Assembly (NCBI GenBank): GCA_045047105.1 | Contig: JASFYQ010000025.1 | Location: 1 to 26,384 of the forward strand | Direction of reading: 5' to 3' | DNA from: JADGAU01 sp045047105 | Lineage (GTDB): Bacteria > Pseudomonadota > Gammaproteobacteria > GRL18 | Length of the DNA stretch: 26,384 bases | Part shown: positions 1 to 8,484 of the stretch, piece by piece | Layout: each line of letters opens with the position of its first letter | Numbering within the stretch: the first letter of the stretch is position 1 | Translations under genes and position numbers: made by a program | The notes under the pieces: model-generated | Database searches by the model: none | Told to the model about the DNA's origin: nothing | What the model saw: only the letters and a program-made list of their open reading frames with translations

Positions 1-32
1 GTTTCAATCCACGCACCCGTGTAGAGTGCGAC
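1..32 (-). CRISPR. Type I-C CRISPR repeat, leader-proximal, array continues left of window
   Basis: A 32-base element whose minus strand begins GTCGCACTC and ends GTGGATTGAAAC, the characteristic 3' end of type I-C repeats. Inside are the short complementary arms of a repeat hairpin (CACTCTACAC and GGGTGCG region). It lies just past the leader that follows cas2, so it is the first repeat of an array transcribed leftwards. Only one repeat is in the window, so spacers cannot be seen. The type call rests on the repeat form plus the adjacent cas5c-cas8c-cas7c genes. Confidence 0.93.
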
Positions 33-105
33 TGTCATTAACTAACCAGCTGATAATTATGGCTAAATAAACTTATTACCGCTAATCTTCAGTTAGTTAC
101 TTAAT

Positions 106-133
106 TTTATACTAAATTGTAAAAGAACTACAA
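106..133 (-). promoter_or_regulatory. Candidate promoter for the I-C array
   Basis: On the minus strand TTGTAG (128-133) and TATAAA (106-111) are separated by 16 bases. The -10 box matches sigma-70 consensus at five of six bases, the -35 box at only three. Transcription would start near base 99, about 65 bases before the first repeat, a typical distance inside a leader. Confidence 0.4.
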
Positions 134-157
134 TAATTTATAATTAAATCAAGGGAT

Positions 158-183
158 ATACTACTCAGCTAATCTGGTAGTAT
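158..183 (-). other. Inverted repeat after cas2 (possible operon-end hairpin)
   Basis: ATACTAC at 158-164 and GTAGTAT at 177-183 are perfect 7-base arms around a 12-base loop, shortly downstream of the cas2 stop codon. On the minus strand it is not followed by a clean T-run, so it is a weak terminator at best. It could instead be a leader element. Confidence 0.3.
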
Positions 184-207
184 TTAATGAGAGCCAGATG
201 TTAGCGA

Positions 208-501
208 TTACAATATGAGTGCATCACGAAGTGGGTCAACAACAGGTTTTGCTCCAACGTGTTCTACTCTGCGCCTGCCTTTTTTACCAAGAAAATAAAA
301 TCGTAGACTGTCTACATCAGGGTCAAATATTTCCATAAGATCATGTTTTAATATGGTGAAATCTGCTGGTGCTACTTCACATTCAAATACTGAGTTCTGT
401 ACACGCATACCATAATCCAGACATGTTTTAGCAATATTTCTCAAGCGTCGACAACCACCTTCAGTCACAACGCTTACATCATAGGTAATTAATACTAACA
501 T
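208..501 (-). CDS. cas2: Cas2, CRISPR adaptation protein
   Basis: A 97-residue protein of the normal Cas2 length. It bridges two Cas1 dimers in the spacer-integration complex and adopts a ferredoxin-like fold. It starts MLVLITYDVS, with the conserved Asp of the first beta strand at residue 8, and carries RVQNSVFECEV (about 33-43) and SLRFYFLGKKGRRRVEHVG (about 65-83), both typical of the Cas2 that accompanies type I-C systems. The start lies 12 bases after the cas1 stop, with a GGGA-type ribosome site upstream. It is the last gene of the cas operon and is followed by the leader and array. It looks intact. Confidence 0.97.
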   Translation of the reverse strand: MLVLITYDVSVVTEGGCRRLRNIAKTCLDYGMRVQNSVFECEVAPADFTILKHDLMEIFDPDVDSLRFYFLGKKGRRRVEHVGAKPVVDPLRDALIL

Positions 502-513
502 ACTTATTTCCCG

Positions 514-1530
514 TTATTTTAAAAAATAAGGTGGGTAATACTCTGTATCGCCACGCAGGTGTCTTGCCAGTAACATAGCCTGACAGTGTGGTAATAATCC
601 AATTGCTACAGATTCTTGCAGGTAAGGATGGATAACTTCTACCTGTTTACGTTCCTGCCAGGCAATTAAAAATTCTTTTCGAGCTTTATCTGTTAACCTT
701 ACTGCGCCGCTAGCTTCCGTAATAAAATCATTCAATTTAACTTGCTGACGATTTATCAGGGTTAAAACAAACCTGTCAGCCCACGGTGAACGAAATTCTT
801 CTAGCAAATCCAGAGCTAAACTAACTCTTCCTGGTCTGTCCTGGTGTAAAAACCCCACATACGGATCTAACCCAACACCCTGTAATGCTGATGCACATTC
901 ATGGGTGATTAATGTATAGGCATATGACAACAAGGCATTAACCGGATCAGTTGGAGGACGGCGGACACGCCCGCTAAAGCTAAAACCTTTAGCACGCAAT
1001 AATTGATTAAATACGCCAAAATAACAATTGGCAGCATCACCTTCCATGCCCATTGTTTCTTCAACTGAAGCTGCATTTTGCACACGGCGCAGGCTGGATG
1101 CTAATTTTATAATGGCTTTGGATAAAACAGAATTATCACCATGATTACGAACTTCACGCATCAGGATAGAACGGCCATTGGCAATCTTTGCGGCCACCAT
1201 AAGTCGAGCAATTAATAGTGATTTAGTATTATCATCTGCCCAGCGATACTGGGTACGACGAAGTAAAACATTACCACTTTGTTTACCTTGTACCCGCGCT
1301 AAAAATTTTCCATATTCAGTATAAAATGACAGCCCTATTCCTTTTTCTCCACAATAGCCCATTAAAAACGGGGAAACAGATATTTGACCAAAACAGAGAA
1401 TATTGCTAATAGTCAGAGCGGGAAATTGTGCTAATTTTTCTTTGCCATTTTTGATAACAATGGTTTCTCGTTCTTTGTGCAGATAGCTTTCCTGGCGAGT
1501 GATATAAAGTGTATTGAGTAGTTTTTTCAT
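514..1530 (-). CDS. cas1: Cas1, CRISPR integrase
   Basis: A 338-residue Cas1, the metal-dependent integrase that inserts prespacers at the leader-repeat junction together with Cas2. An N-terminal beta domain is followed by the alpha-helical catalytic domain. The expected metal ligands are visible: Glu163 in MGMEGDAANCYF, His229 in FLHQDRPGR and the acidic pair Glu244-Glu245 in DLLEEFR. The length is normal for subtype I-C (about 340). Only 8 bases separate it from cas4 upstream and 12 from cas2 downstream, which fits one transcript and a Cas4-Cas1-Cas2 adaptation complex. No frameshift or loss of catalytic residues is seen. Confidence 0.97.
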   Translation of the reverse strand: MKKLLNTLYITRQESYLHKERETIVIKNGKEKLAQFPALTISNILCFGQISVSPFLMGYCGEKGIGLSFYTEYGKFLARVQGKQSGNVLLRRTQYRWADDNTKSLLIARLMVAAKIANGRSILMREVRNHGDNSVLSKAIIKLASSLRRVQNAASVEETMGMEGDAANCYFGVFNQLLRAKGFSFSGRVRRPPTDPVNALLSYAYTLITHECASALQGVGLDPYVGFLHQDRPGRVSLALDLLEEFRSPWADRFVLTLINRQQVKLNDFITEASGAVRLTDKARKEFLIAWQERKQVEVIHPYLQESVAIGLLPHCQAMLLARHLRGDTEYYPPYFLK

Positions 1531-1538
1531 ACTTGTTT

Positions 1539-2171
1539 TTAGAGATCGAAAAGCTCATTAATGTATTTTTTAGATTGATCATGCCTGAAAGATTGTGGTT
1601 CACATAAATCTTTTAGGGAACAGGCGCGGCAGCGCTTAATATTCTCAGTTGGTGGTGGTGTTTTTCCCAAACTTAATAAATCATGCGCGTCAGCAATAAT
1701 AGAAGTAGTGATCTGGCGTAAATTACTGTCAATTTTGACTGCTTCACGCCGTCTGGTTTCCCAATACCAGATAGCACCTTCTGATACGATTGTTTGACGC
1801 ATTTCTTCAATGCACAAGGCCTGAGCACAAAGTTGTATGCGATCCCAATCTTGGGTTTTAGACTTGCCACGTTTGTATTCAACAGGAAAATATTTTACGG
1901 TTTTATTAATGGGAGAGGTTTCGATTTCCAATAAATCCATTATTCCATTAATTTTATATTGATCCGATTTAATCAATACACTGCGTTCAAAACGACAGTT
2001 GCCACGCTGTTCTGAAATATTCGAATCCACCCTTTCATGTAATAGATTACCTTCTGCTGTATAACGATTATCACTCCAAACCTGTTCAATATGAATTAAA
2101 GCAAATTGGCGTGGACAATAGGCATAATGTTGCAAAGCAGAGATATAAATAAAACGTGCTTTTTCTCTCAT
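1539..2171 (-). CDS. cas4: Cas4, PAM-selecting exonuclease of the adaptation complex
   Basis: A 210-residue Cas4/Csa1-type RecB-like nuclease. It carries the four cysteines of the Fe-S cluster: Cys19 in YCPRQ near the N-terminus, then Cys181, Cys184 and Cys190 in CRACSLKDLC. Between them are the RecB nuclease residues: His45 (LLHERVD), Asp79 (IMDLLE), Glu98 and Lys100 (VEYKRG) and Gln113 (RIQLCAQ). In type I-C systems Cas4 trims prespacers and ensures PAM-compatible, oriented integration with Cas1. It sits directly before cas1 and after the zinc-finger ORF, with a 40-base gap on that side. All motifs are intact. Confidence 0.96.
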   Translation of the reverse strand: MREKARFIYISALQHYAYCPRQFALIHIEQVWSDNRYTAEGNLLHERVDSNISEQRGNCRFERSVLIKSDQYKINGIMDLLEIETSPINKTVKYFPVEYKRGKSKTQDWDRIQLCAQALCIEEMRQTIVSEGAIWYWETRRREAVKIDSNLRQITTSIIADAHDLLSLGKTPPPTENIKRCRACSLKDLCEPQSFRHDQSKKYINELFDL

Positions 2172-2211
2172 AATTTTGAACTATATGATCATTCCAGATA
2201 TTATTTTTCAT

Positions 2212-2436
2212 TTATGCTGCAAAGCGAAGAACTTCAATTTCTGCATGACGGCTAATAGCATTTTCAGCCAGAGTCATTACCTGTTCACTAATCTCTTCAC
2301 TTAAGTAATATTCACCACAATTTTCACAAATTTGAGCAGGCACTTTTTTAATGATAATTGAAGAGTCACCACGGTTTAAAGTCACCGTTGTATAACCTTC
2401 CCGAGTTGCGCCTTGTTTACAAATCATGCATTTCAT
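2212..2436 (-). CDS. YgiT/MqsA-type zinc-finger protein (orphan antitoxin-like) in the cas operon
   Basis: A 74-residue protein with two CxxC pairs, Cys3-x2-Cys6 and a later CENCG, in the spacing of YgiT-type zinc fingers. In that family this N-terminal domain, often with a short or HTH C-terminus, is the antitoxin of type II toxin-antitoxin pairs. The C-terminus here (about residues 48-74) is a short helix without an obvious HTH. It starts 5 bases after the cas7c stop codon with no clear Shine-Dalgarno sequence, so translation is probably coupled to cas7c. No toxin ORF lies next to it: both neighbours are cas genes. It may be a relic antitoxin, an antitoxin acting in trans, or a protein recruited for cas control. 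The family call is fairly sure; the role is unknown. Confidence 0.8.
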   Translation of the reverse strand: MKCMICKQGATREGYTTVTLNRGDSSIIIKKVPAQICENCGEYYLSEEISEQVMTLAENAISRHAEIEVLRFAA

Positions 2437-2441
2437 TATTG

Positions 2442-3281
2442 TTAAAACCCATCAATTTCTTCAGGTTCTAGCCCATCAAGACTTGACAGTGTATAACTTC
2501 CATCATTATTTACGGCGAGTGTTTTATGCACTTTAGCCGATGAATATTGGCCTGATTTATTATTATGTTTCCACCAAATCACTTTTTCTACTACCATGCT
2601 ACCTTCTGGCCTAGCCGATGAGGCATCACCTTCAAATAATTTAGGAAAAACTATCTTTAGCTTTTCAGCATCTTCATCACTAAAACCAGTACGATCGGCA
2701 AGTTGAGGCGACATTGCACCATAGGTAACATAAATGGCTTTATCAACACGATGTTTCATGCCCATTGTATCTGAGCCTTTTTTACTACCATCACCTTCAC
2801 CACTAACACTTTTTGTTATTTGGGTACTGGTAATAGTCACGGGTTCAGAGCTAAATGCTGATTGAATTGATACTGGTCCACGGATTGCAATTGACACACC
2901 TTCTTTAGCCTCGTTTTTAAAAGCAAATAATTGACCAAAAGTTCGTACATCAATCCATTTAGCACAAGCTTTGCGAGTCGCTTCTTCTGATGAGGTTTTT
3001 TTAGAATTAAAAATATCTTTACCTAAACCAAACTCCTCTGATATAGCTCTTTCTTTAAGGCTGGGCATACCATCAATTTTTGTGGCATCAGATTGTACAA
3101 AAATCTGTTCGTCTGATTCTAATAAACGATCACGAATTTTACGTTTAAGACAAACATCCGTTATTTCCCCATATCCTTCATAATCAGTACGAGGTCTATT
3201 ACTATTAAGTGGATCTCCATTTGGATTGGCATTTTTGACACTTAAAATTAAAGCAAAATCAATTTTATGTTGTAAACTCAT
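2442..3281 (-). CDS. cas7c: Cas7c (Csd2), Cascade backbone protein
   Basis: A 279-residue Csd2-type Cas7, which polymerises along the crRNA to form the type I-C Cascade backbone. The N-terminus (LILSVKNANPNGDPLNSNRP, about 12-31) is the family signature, followed by KRKIRDRL (about 46-53), WIDVRTFGQLFA (about 110-121) and the RGPVSIQSAFS segment (about 135-145). The length is typical (about 280-290). A good ribosome site AAAGGA lies 9 bases before the ATG. It is the third Cascade gene, after cas8c, and is followed with a 5-base gap by the zinc-finger ORF. It appears intact. Confidence 0.96.
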   Translation of the reverse strand: MSLQHKIDFALILSVKNANPNGDPLNSNRPRTDYEGYGEITDVCLKRKIRDRLLESDEQIFVQSDATKIDGMPSLKERAISEEFGLGKDIFNSKKTSSEEATRKACAKWIDVRTFGQLFAFKNEAKEGVSIAIRGPVSIQSAFSSEPVTITSTQITKSVSGEGDGSKKGSDTMGMKHRVDKAIYVTYGAMSPQLADRTGFSDEDAEKLKIVFPKLFEGDASSARPEGSMVVEKVIWWKHNNKSGQYSSAKVHKTLAVNNDGSYTLSSLDGLEPEEIDGF

Positions 3282-3320
3282 TTTATTTATTCCTTTTATT
3301 ATTTAAACTTAAGTTTCTAT

Positions 3321-3716
3321 TTAATATTCAGTTTCATCATTATCTGTCTTTTTGTTTTTATGACGAAGTGCTAATCGTTGGGTGTGATAAGCCAATAAAA
3401 ACTCACCACTTAATGATTTATCACTGATAAAATCTTCTGCTTGAAAAAGATCCATCACATCATCCATCAATAATTGAATATTATGTAAATACCCTGCTCT
3501 ATTATTTTTAAGACGTTGAATATAAGGCTGTAATGCTAACTCAATATTTCGCCATGTGGATGCAGGTCTTTCAGCAAAACGCTGCATTAATCTTGCCGCA
3601 GTGGTTGGACGATTTTCTCCAGCTACATAAAGAGCCATGTCTTCAAGTTGTTCGGCAATTGCTAATAACCGACCATATAGATAATCCCTTGAATCATTAT
3701 TTATTTCTAATGCCAT
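3321..3716 (-). CDS. cas11c: Cas11c small subunit from an internal start in cas8c
   Basis: Within cas8c, in the same frame, an ATG at 3714-3716 is preceded by AAAGGA with a 7-base spacer, as strong a ribosome site as any in the operon. It would give a 131-residue all-helical protein (MALEINNDSRDYLYGRLLAI...) identical to the Cas8c C-terminus. Type I-C systems are known to make their Cas11 small subunit by internal initiation in cas8c, with products of about this size. The site and length fit that mechanism. Production of the protein is inferred from the start signal, not shown. Confidence 0.85.
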   Translation of the reverse strand: MALEINNDSRDYLYGRLLAIAEQLEDMALYVAGENRPTTAARLMQRFAERPASTWRNIELALQPYIQRLKNNRAGYLHNIQLLMDDVMDLFQAEDFISDKSLSGEFLLAYHTQRLALRHKNKKTDNDETEY

Positions 3717-5279
3717 TTTATATTCCTTTTGTTGATTATTACGCTTGCTATAACCCTTGAATAAAGCACAGGCAACACATAAATCTTTTTCCCATGCTAA
3801 CTTTTCTGATTGAATTGAAGAATATTGATCCGATAATCGTTTAATATTTCGGTTAGACGCCCTATGAACTGATTTTAAAACTAAATCAAGAGGAAAATTT
3901 TGTGATTCAGTTATACAAGCTAATATTCTGTCAACCGTATTTTTCTTTAATGAATCGGTAATATGGCTTCCATAAACAGCTTCCCAAATTGTATGAGGAG
4001 AAGGAGAACTAATTGGCCAAATCGTTTTAACTTTTGGTTTTTTTTGACCAATATCTTCCTCAATATAATGACGTTGGAACCACGCAAAATCATTATGCCA
4101 TTGTGAAATTTTTTCTATATAATCATCAGGAAAAAATTCTTGATAATAGGTGATTGCCATACGCCCCGGTGTTGCAGAGTCAAGTCCCATAATGACAATA
4201 TTATCTGTTTGCGAAAAATTGGCCTGATAACCAGACAAATACTTGTTCAAATTTCTTGCAAAGGATTGTCCAAGATCAATGGTATGATCAATTTGTTGTT
4301 CATTGGTTGTTTGTATTTCTTCGAGAGGCATATTAGCTAACGCCAATAAGCTATAACTATCTTTCATCAATTCTGGAATTTCAGTAGTCGACACGGCCCA
4401 AGATATAATAAATTGAGTATCATTTCTAAAACAATTGGGCTGTAAAATTAGCCAACGTAATGCATTATGTGCTTTTTGGGTCACATCAAAACCAATACCA
4501 ACAGATTGAGTACCATTTTGTTGAATAGTCTTATTACTATCGGTAAATCGTCCTCGAAATGTAAAACCACTGGAATCATTTGAAGATATTATTTTTGCTC
4601 CATCACCAGCCCATCTTAAAAACCTAGGATGATTTGCAGCAACCCTTGATTCTTTTCCTGTAATATAACAAAAACCATCTTTACTATTATAATTCTTATC
4701 ATAGTCTATCCATGATTGAATTAATTCTTCATCTTCCCAAGTCCCTGATATAGGATTCCCATGTTCTTCAACTTTCCACCGAATAAAAGTTTTATCTACA
4801 GTAATTTTTTGACTAGTCCCATTAAATTTCTTTATTTTTAAAGGAAATTCAAATTCATTTGATAAATCACTCCAAAGAGAGCCATTTAAAAGATAGTTAT
4901 AAATAGCAGAAAGTTTTGTATGAGATGCATCAAACTCCACCCAACTTTTTAATTGCTCCATATATGCATTTAATTTTGCAGCTTTGATATTGGGGTAATC
5001 TGAAGCACAATAGCTTAATTCTTCACATAAAGGATGTGGTGCATTCTTACTTCCTGAACGCCCAGCAGAAGACTCTGATGCAGGGATTAAAGTTGCACTA
5101 TTAGTTCCATCTAGTATTTTGGAGCGTGATTTTATATATTGTCCAGATAAGCTAATAACTACTTCAATATGAGCATTTTTTACAAAATGAGATATTGGCC
5201 ATGGGGGATTACTACCATTTCTTTCACAAAAATCATTGATGTGATCATATGTATCATATAATTTAGCCATCCAAGTCAT
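3321..5279 (-). CDS. cas8c: Cas8c (Csd1), large Cascade subunit
   Basis: A 652-residue Csd1-type protein, the large subunit that reads the PAM and opens the R-loop in type I-C Cascade. The N-terminal third shows the expected GQYIKSRSK region. The middle holds FCYITGKESRVAANHPRFLRW and, later, FIISWAVS. The C-terminal helical part (about 522-652) is the small-subunit domain, which also seems to be made separately from an internal start (see cas11c). It is somewhat longer than many Csd1 proteins. The start codon overlaps the cas5c stop by 4 bases (ATGA), so the two are translationally coupled. No disruption is visible. Confidence 0.95.
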   Translation of the reverse strand: MTWMAKLYDTYDHINDFCERNGSNPPWPISHFVKNAHIEVVISLSGQYIKSRSKILDGTNSATLIPASESSAGRSGSKNAPHPLCEELSYCASDYPNIKAAKLNAYMEQLKSWVEFDASHTKLSAIYNYLLNGSLWSDLSNEFEFPLKIKKFNGTSQKITVDKTFIRWKVEEHGNPISGTWEDEELIQSWIDYDKNYNSKDGFCYITGKESRVAANHPRFLRWAGDGAKIISSNDSSGFTFRGRFTDSNKTIQQNGTQSVGIGFDVTQKAHNALRWLILQPNCFRNDTQFIISWAVSTTEIPELMKDSYSLLALANMPLEEIQTTNEQQIDHTIDLGQSFARNLNKYLSGYQANFSQTDNIVIMGLDSATPGRMAITYYQEFFPDDYIEKISQWHNDFAWFQRHYIEEDIGQKKPKVKTIWPISSPSPHTIWEAVYGSHITDSLKKNTVDRILACITESQNFPLDLVLKSVHRASNRNIKRLSDQYSSIQSEKLAWEKDLCVACALFKGYSKRNNQQKEYKMALEINNDSRDYLYGRLLAIAEQLEDMALYVAGENRPTTAARLMQRFAERPASTWRNIELALQPYIQRLKNNRAGYLHNIQLLMDDVMDLFQAEDFISDKSLSGEFLLAYHTQRLALRHKNKKTDNDETEY

Positions 5280-5992
5280 AATTGCTTCTCCTCATCTTCA
5301 ACCGAGAGAAAATTATCGCCTTCATGGAAATCTTTAGGCAGCATAGGACGAATAACATGTTTAGTGTCACATTGGTTGGGCTGAGGAAACTCTAAAATAC
5401 CTTTTCTCATAGTTGCCTGCCAAAAACGACTAGATAATTCATTAACCCCCGTCTCATCAGGATAATCAAAACTATGAAACATCAACCCAAAACTTAGTTC
5501 AGGAGTATTATCATAAGCTCCTTCACCTTCTCCAAATTTACATGGCACCACATAGGCTTGGCAATCCCTTGTACCGAGAAAAACATCTTGTCTTCCTCCT
5601 TTGTTAATTGAACGTTTGGCAATTGCAAAATGTTTACCATCAATCCAATCCTTTTTTAATTCTGGACGATATTTATTGAATTCAAAATGTGCTTCAACTT
5701 GATATTCAACATCATGTAAAAAAGTATAAATAGCTAAACTATTACCACCACTCCATACCAAGGGTTTTGTACCTTTAGTTTGCGTCCGTAATGGTTTCAT
5801 CACACGTACTCTATCAACAATCCAAATAATGGAAGGCTTCCAATAAATGGATTTTAAAACACCTTTAATCGCTTCATAAGTGGGTAAATGATAAGAGCAT
5901 TTTTCACCACCAATTTTTGTAACGGGATCGGTAAATAAAGCATAGCGTCCATAAACTTTAAAACTAACACTATTTTTGGGTGTGTCGTGCAT
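5276..5992 (-). CDS. cas5c: Cas5c (Cas5d), crRNA-processing endonuclease and Cascade subunit
   Basis: A 238-residue Cas5 of subtype I-C. These systems lack Cas6, and Cas5c itself cuts the precursor crRNA at the repeat hairpin and then stays on the 5' handle. The N-terminal RAMP strand (SFKVYGRYALFTDPVTKIGGEK) is present, followed by YEAIKGVLKSIYWKP. By position, Tyr50 and the pair Lys120-His121 (DGKHFAIAKRS) are candidates for the Tyr-Lys-His active site described in this family. C-terminal blocks include FLGTRDCQAYV and LSFGLMFHSFDY. It starts 9 bases after the cas3 stop. No cas6 is present in the window, which agrees with this role. Confidence 0.95.
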   Translation of the reverse strand: MHDTPKNSVSFKVYGRYALFTDPVTKIGGEKCSYHLPTYEAIKGVLKSIYWKPSIIWIVDRVRVMKPLRTQTKGTKPLVWSGGNSLAIYTFLHDVEYQVEAHFEFNKYRPELKKDWIDGKHFAIAKRSINKGGRQDVFLGTRDCQAYVVPCKFGEGEGAYDNTPELSFGLMFHSFDYPDETGVNELSSRFWQATMRKGILEFPQPNQCDTKHVIRPMLPKDFHEGDNFLSVEDEEKQL

Positions 5993-6001
5993 ATATTTCT
6001 C

Positions 6002-8440
6002 CTATACCATTGCAAAGGTCATTTGTTCACAAACTTTTTCTGATAAGCCAAAATCTTTACTATAATATTTTTCATCTAAATAATAGATACCTTCACCTTC
6101 TTGGATCTCATAGATGGCACCTTCTGGTAAACGTTTCCACACATTGGGAAAGACATTAACACTAAATTGCTGGGCTTGTGCTAGAAGCATTCGATAAGTT
6201 TTAACATCAAATTCTTTAGCCACTCGACATAATTCAGAGATAACGTCTTTTGCTTCATCATTGTAAGGTACAATGATTGCTTTTGTTGGTGAGTCAATAG
6301 CTTTAAAAATTTTCCCTGCACTCATAAATGACTGCTTTAATAAATAAGCAGGCTGGCTATTTTTTCCTATATTCAATGGATTATTGCTTAATAAATTAAG
6401 CAAGGTATCATCTCTTTCAGACTGTTTTTTAGGTATTTTATAATCCATCTCTTTAGCTCGGTTATAAAAATAGTAATTAAAATACTGATTCATCGCTTCT
6501 GGTGAAAACATATTTTCAAAACCTTCACTAAGAACTCTTTTAGTGGCCTTGATTCCTTCTCTAATATCAGATAATAAATCTATTGATTCATTATCAGGGT
6601 TAATGACGTGAATAGTGGCAGTTTCAAGCAGTCCGTTTCTATTACACCTGCCAGCAGCTTGTGCAATTGAATCTAACCCCGCTAAAAAACGTATGACCGA
6701 AGCAAAATCCACATCAACACCTGCTTCAATAAGTTGAGTACTAATGCATAAGAGAGGTAAGCCTTTCTCTAATCTCTCTTTTACTTCTTTAAAAATAGCC
6801 TTTCGATGGGCAGGACATAAGTTGGTACTTAATTGAAAAATTGAGTTTTCATCAATACTTAAACAAGCCTCCTGATAAAGTCTCTTTGCCCAGTCTTTAG
6901 TATTGACAATAATTAAACAACTTCCTAGATCATTAAATTCATTAATAGCCAGTTCTGCAATTTGTTTTACATTCCAGCCTTCTATTCGTACTTTATTACT
7001 CAGTTTTACACGTTCTAAATTTTTAAATAATTGTGATACATCTCTAATTAATTCATTTTCTGTTGGGATAGATAATTGGCCTTTTTTAGGTGATTTTAGT
7101 TGATCAAGTAAAGGTTGGGTTGCCGTACAAAGTACTGCCGTAGTCTTTGTATAATTGGTTAAAAAATTAAGTGAGTTACAAAATAAATGGACACAATTAA
7201 TTGGCAGTGTTTGTATTTCATCAAATATCAGCACACTATTGGCTAATTGATGCATTTTCCTAACACTTCGTGTTCCACCTGAAAATAAAACCTCAAGAAA
7301 TTGAACCATTGTGGTCATCACAATCGGTGCATCCCAGTTTTCACTAACTAATTTACTGTGCCAATTTTGTTTTTCTGGTTCAAGGTTTGAATGCTGTTCT
7401 AAAATCCATGGGAATTTATCTTTTGAACATTCTAAAACCTCACGTAAGGCTTGAGCATTTTGCTCAATAATTGACGTAAACGGTATAATGTAAATAATTC
7501 GATCTAACTTATGATGTGCGGCATGATTTAATGCATAACGTAAACTGGCATAAGTTTTACCCCCTCCTGTTGGCACCGTAAGGGTATAAATACCCTGTAT
7601 TTCTTTTGCACGTTGTTTACAGGTATTTGAAATATCACGACGCAGTTTATCTATGTCTTTTTCACCTTTGAATTCTTTAATCGCTTGTTCAAGACGGTTG
7701 ACAGGAATCGACCAATCTATAGATTGATTATTTCTATGGGATGTATTATCGGGTAATTCAAAATCAGAACTATTGATACGATCTGCATCAATCAGGCAAC
7801 TAAACAATATTTTTGTCCAAAAACCAAGGTTAAAACATCTAATAAGTTCATGCTTTTCATTTTTAACCACTTGCTCAAGTTCTTGTAAAACATCACTCAT
7901 TAATTGCTTGTTCGTCAACTTTTCAATCTTCTTCAGGTAATGTTCAGGAGCATTTTCTATACATTCTTTTAAATGAGTATCCTCTTCTACTTTTTTCATT
8001 CGTTTAAAAAAACTATTTTTACCATCAGGTTTTAAACAATCAATAAGTCCACTATGGTGTGATGCAATACATAAGGATAAAATTTGACCAACTAATTGTT
8101 CCCCTGCATTCCGTTGTTTACAAACTTGCCATAGCCACTGAGCACCAGCAGAAGAATGATCAATTTTTCCTTTAAGTTTTTTAAAATCGACATAATCTTC
8201 TTCATCTTCGTCTGGGTTAAGCTTTCCCGTTGCTGACTTGATGTAACATTGAAATAGTTTGCTGTACTTGCCGAAATCATGTAATAAACCAATGAGTTGC
8301 CCAATTTTAGAAGTACCCAGTTTCATTGATAATTTAGAAGTGATTTCCCCAACTTCTTGTAAGTGTACTTCAAGAAGCTGATCTTTTTTATCTATTTTTC
8401 TAGTATGTGCTATATAATTTCCATTTTTCCTTTTTTTCAT
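6002..8440 (-). CDS. cas3: Cas3, HD nuclease-helicase
   Basis: An 812-residue fused Cas3 that nicks, unwinds and degrades DNA licensed by Cascade. HD nuclease domain (about 1-230): His26, His54-Asp55 (LLHDFGK), His95 (DHSSAGA) and His128-His129 (ASHHSGL). Superfamily 2 helicase: Walker A PTGGGKT with Lys295, DEIQ at 407-410, CTATQP at 438-443, ISTQLIEAGVDVDFA at 566-580 and QAAGRCNRNG at 594-603. The C-terminal domain runs to about 812. All catalytic motifs look intact. It is the first full gene of the operon, preceded by AAGG 11 bases before the ATG. A short second Cas3 N-terminus lies just upstream in another frame. Confidence 0.96.
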   Translation of the reverse strand: MKKRKNGNYIAHTRKIDKKDQLLEVHLQEVGEITSKLSMKLGTSKIGQLIGLLHDFGKYSKLFQCYIKSATGKLNPDEDEEDYVDFKKLKGKIDHSSAGAQWLWQVCKQRNAGEQLVGQILSLCIASHHSGLIDCLKPDGKNSFFKRMKKVEEDTHLKECIENAPEHYLKKIEKLTNKQLMSDVLQELEQVVKNEKHELIRCFNLGFWTKILFSCLIDADRINSSDFELPDNTSHRNNQSIDWSIPVNRLEQAIKEFKGEKDIDKLRRDISNTCKQRAKEIQGIYTLTVPTGGGKTYASLRYALNHAAHHKLDRIIYIIPFTSIIEQNAQALREVLECSKDKFPWILEQHSNLEPEKQNWHSKLVSENWDAPIVMTTMVQFLEVLFSGGTRSVRKMHQLANSVLIFDEIQTLPINCVHLFCNSLNFLTNYTKTTAVLCTATQPLLDQLKSPKKGQLSIPTENELIRDVSQLFKNLERVKLSNKVRIEGWNVKQIAELAINEFNDLGSCLIIVNTKDWAKRLYQEACLSIDENSIFQLSTNLCPAHRKAIFKEVKERLEKGLPLLCISTQLIEAGVDVDFASVIRFLAGLDSIAQAAGRCNRNGLLETATIHVINPDNESIDLLSDIREGIKATKRVLSEGFENMFSPEAMNQYFNYYFYNRAKEMDYKIPKKQSERDDTLLNLLSNNPLNIGKNSQPAYLLKQSFMSAGKIFKAIDSPTKAIIVPYNDEAKDVISELCRVAKEFDVKTYRMLLAQAQQFSVNVFPNVWKRLPEGAIYEIQEGEGIYYLDEKYYSKDFGLSEKVCEQMTFAMV

Positions 8441-8484
8441 AAATATCTCATACCTTAAATATTAAAGTAATCTTGGTTTACTGC

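Larger units (their letters stand above)
33..207 (-). promoter_or_regulatory. CRISPR leader between cas2 and the first repeat
   Basis: This 175-base AT-rich stretch has no ORF and separates the cas2 stop codon from the first I-C repeat, where a leader is expected. It should drive precursor crRNA transcription and mark the site of spacer insertion by Cas1-Cas2-Cas4. The polarity follows from the repeat orientation and from cas2 reading toward it. The leader function is inferred from position. Confidence 0.8.

Noticed and set aside
2172..2211. A toxin gene expected beside the YgiT-type zinc finger.
   Set aside because: The gap to cas4 is 40 bases and to cas7c 5 bases; no toxin-sized ORF is present on either strand.
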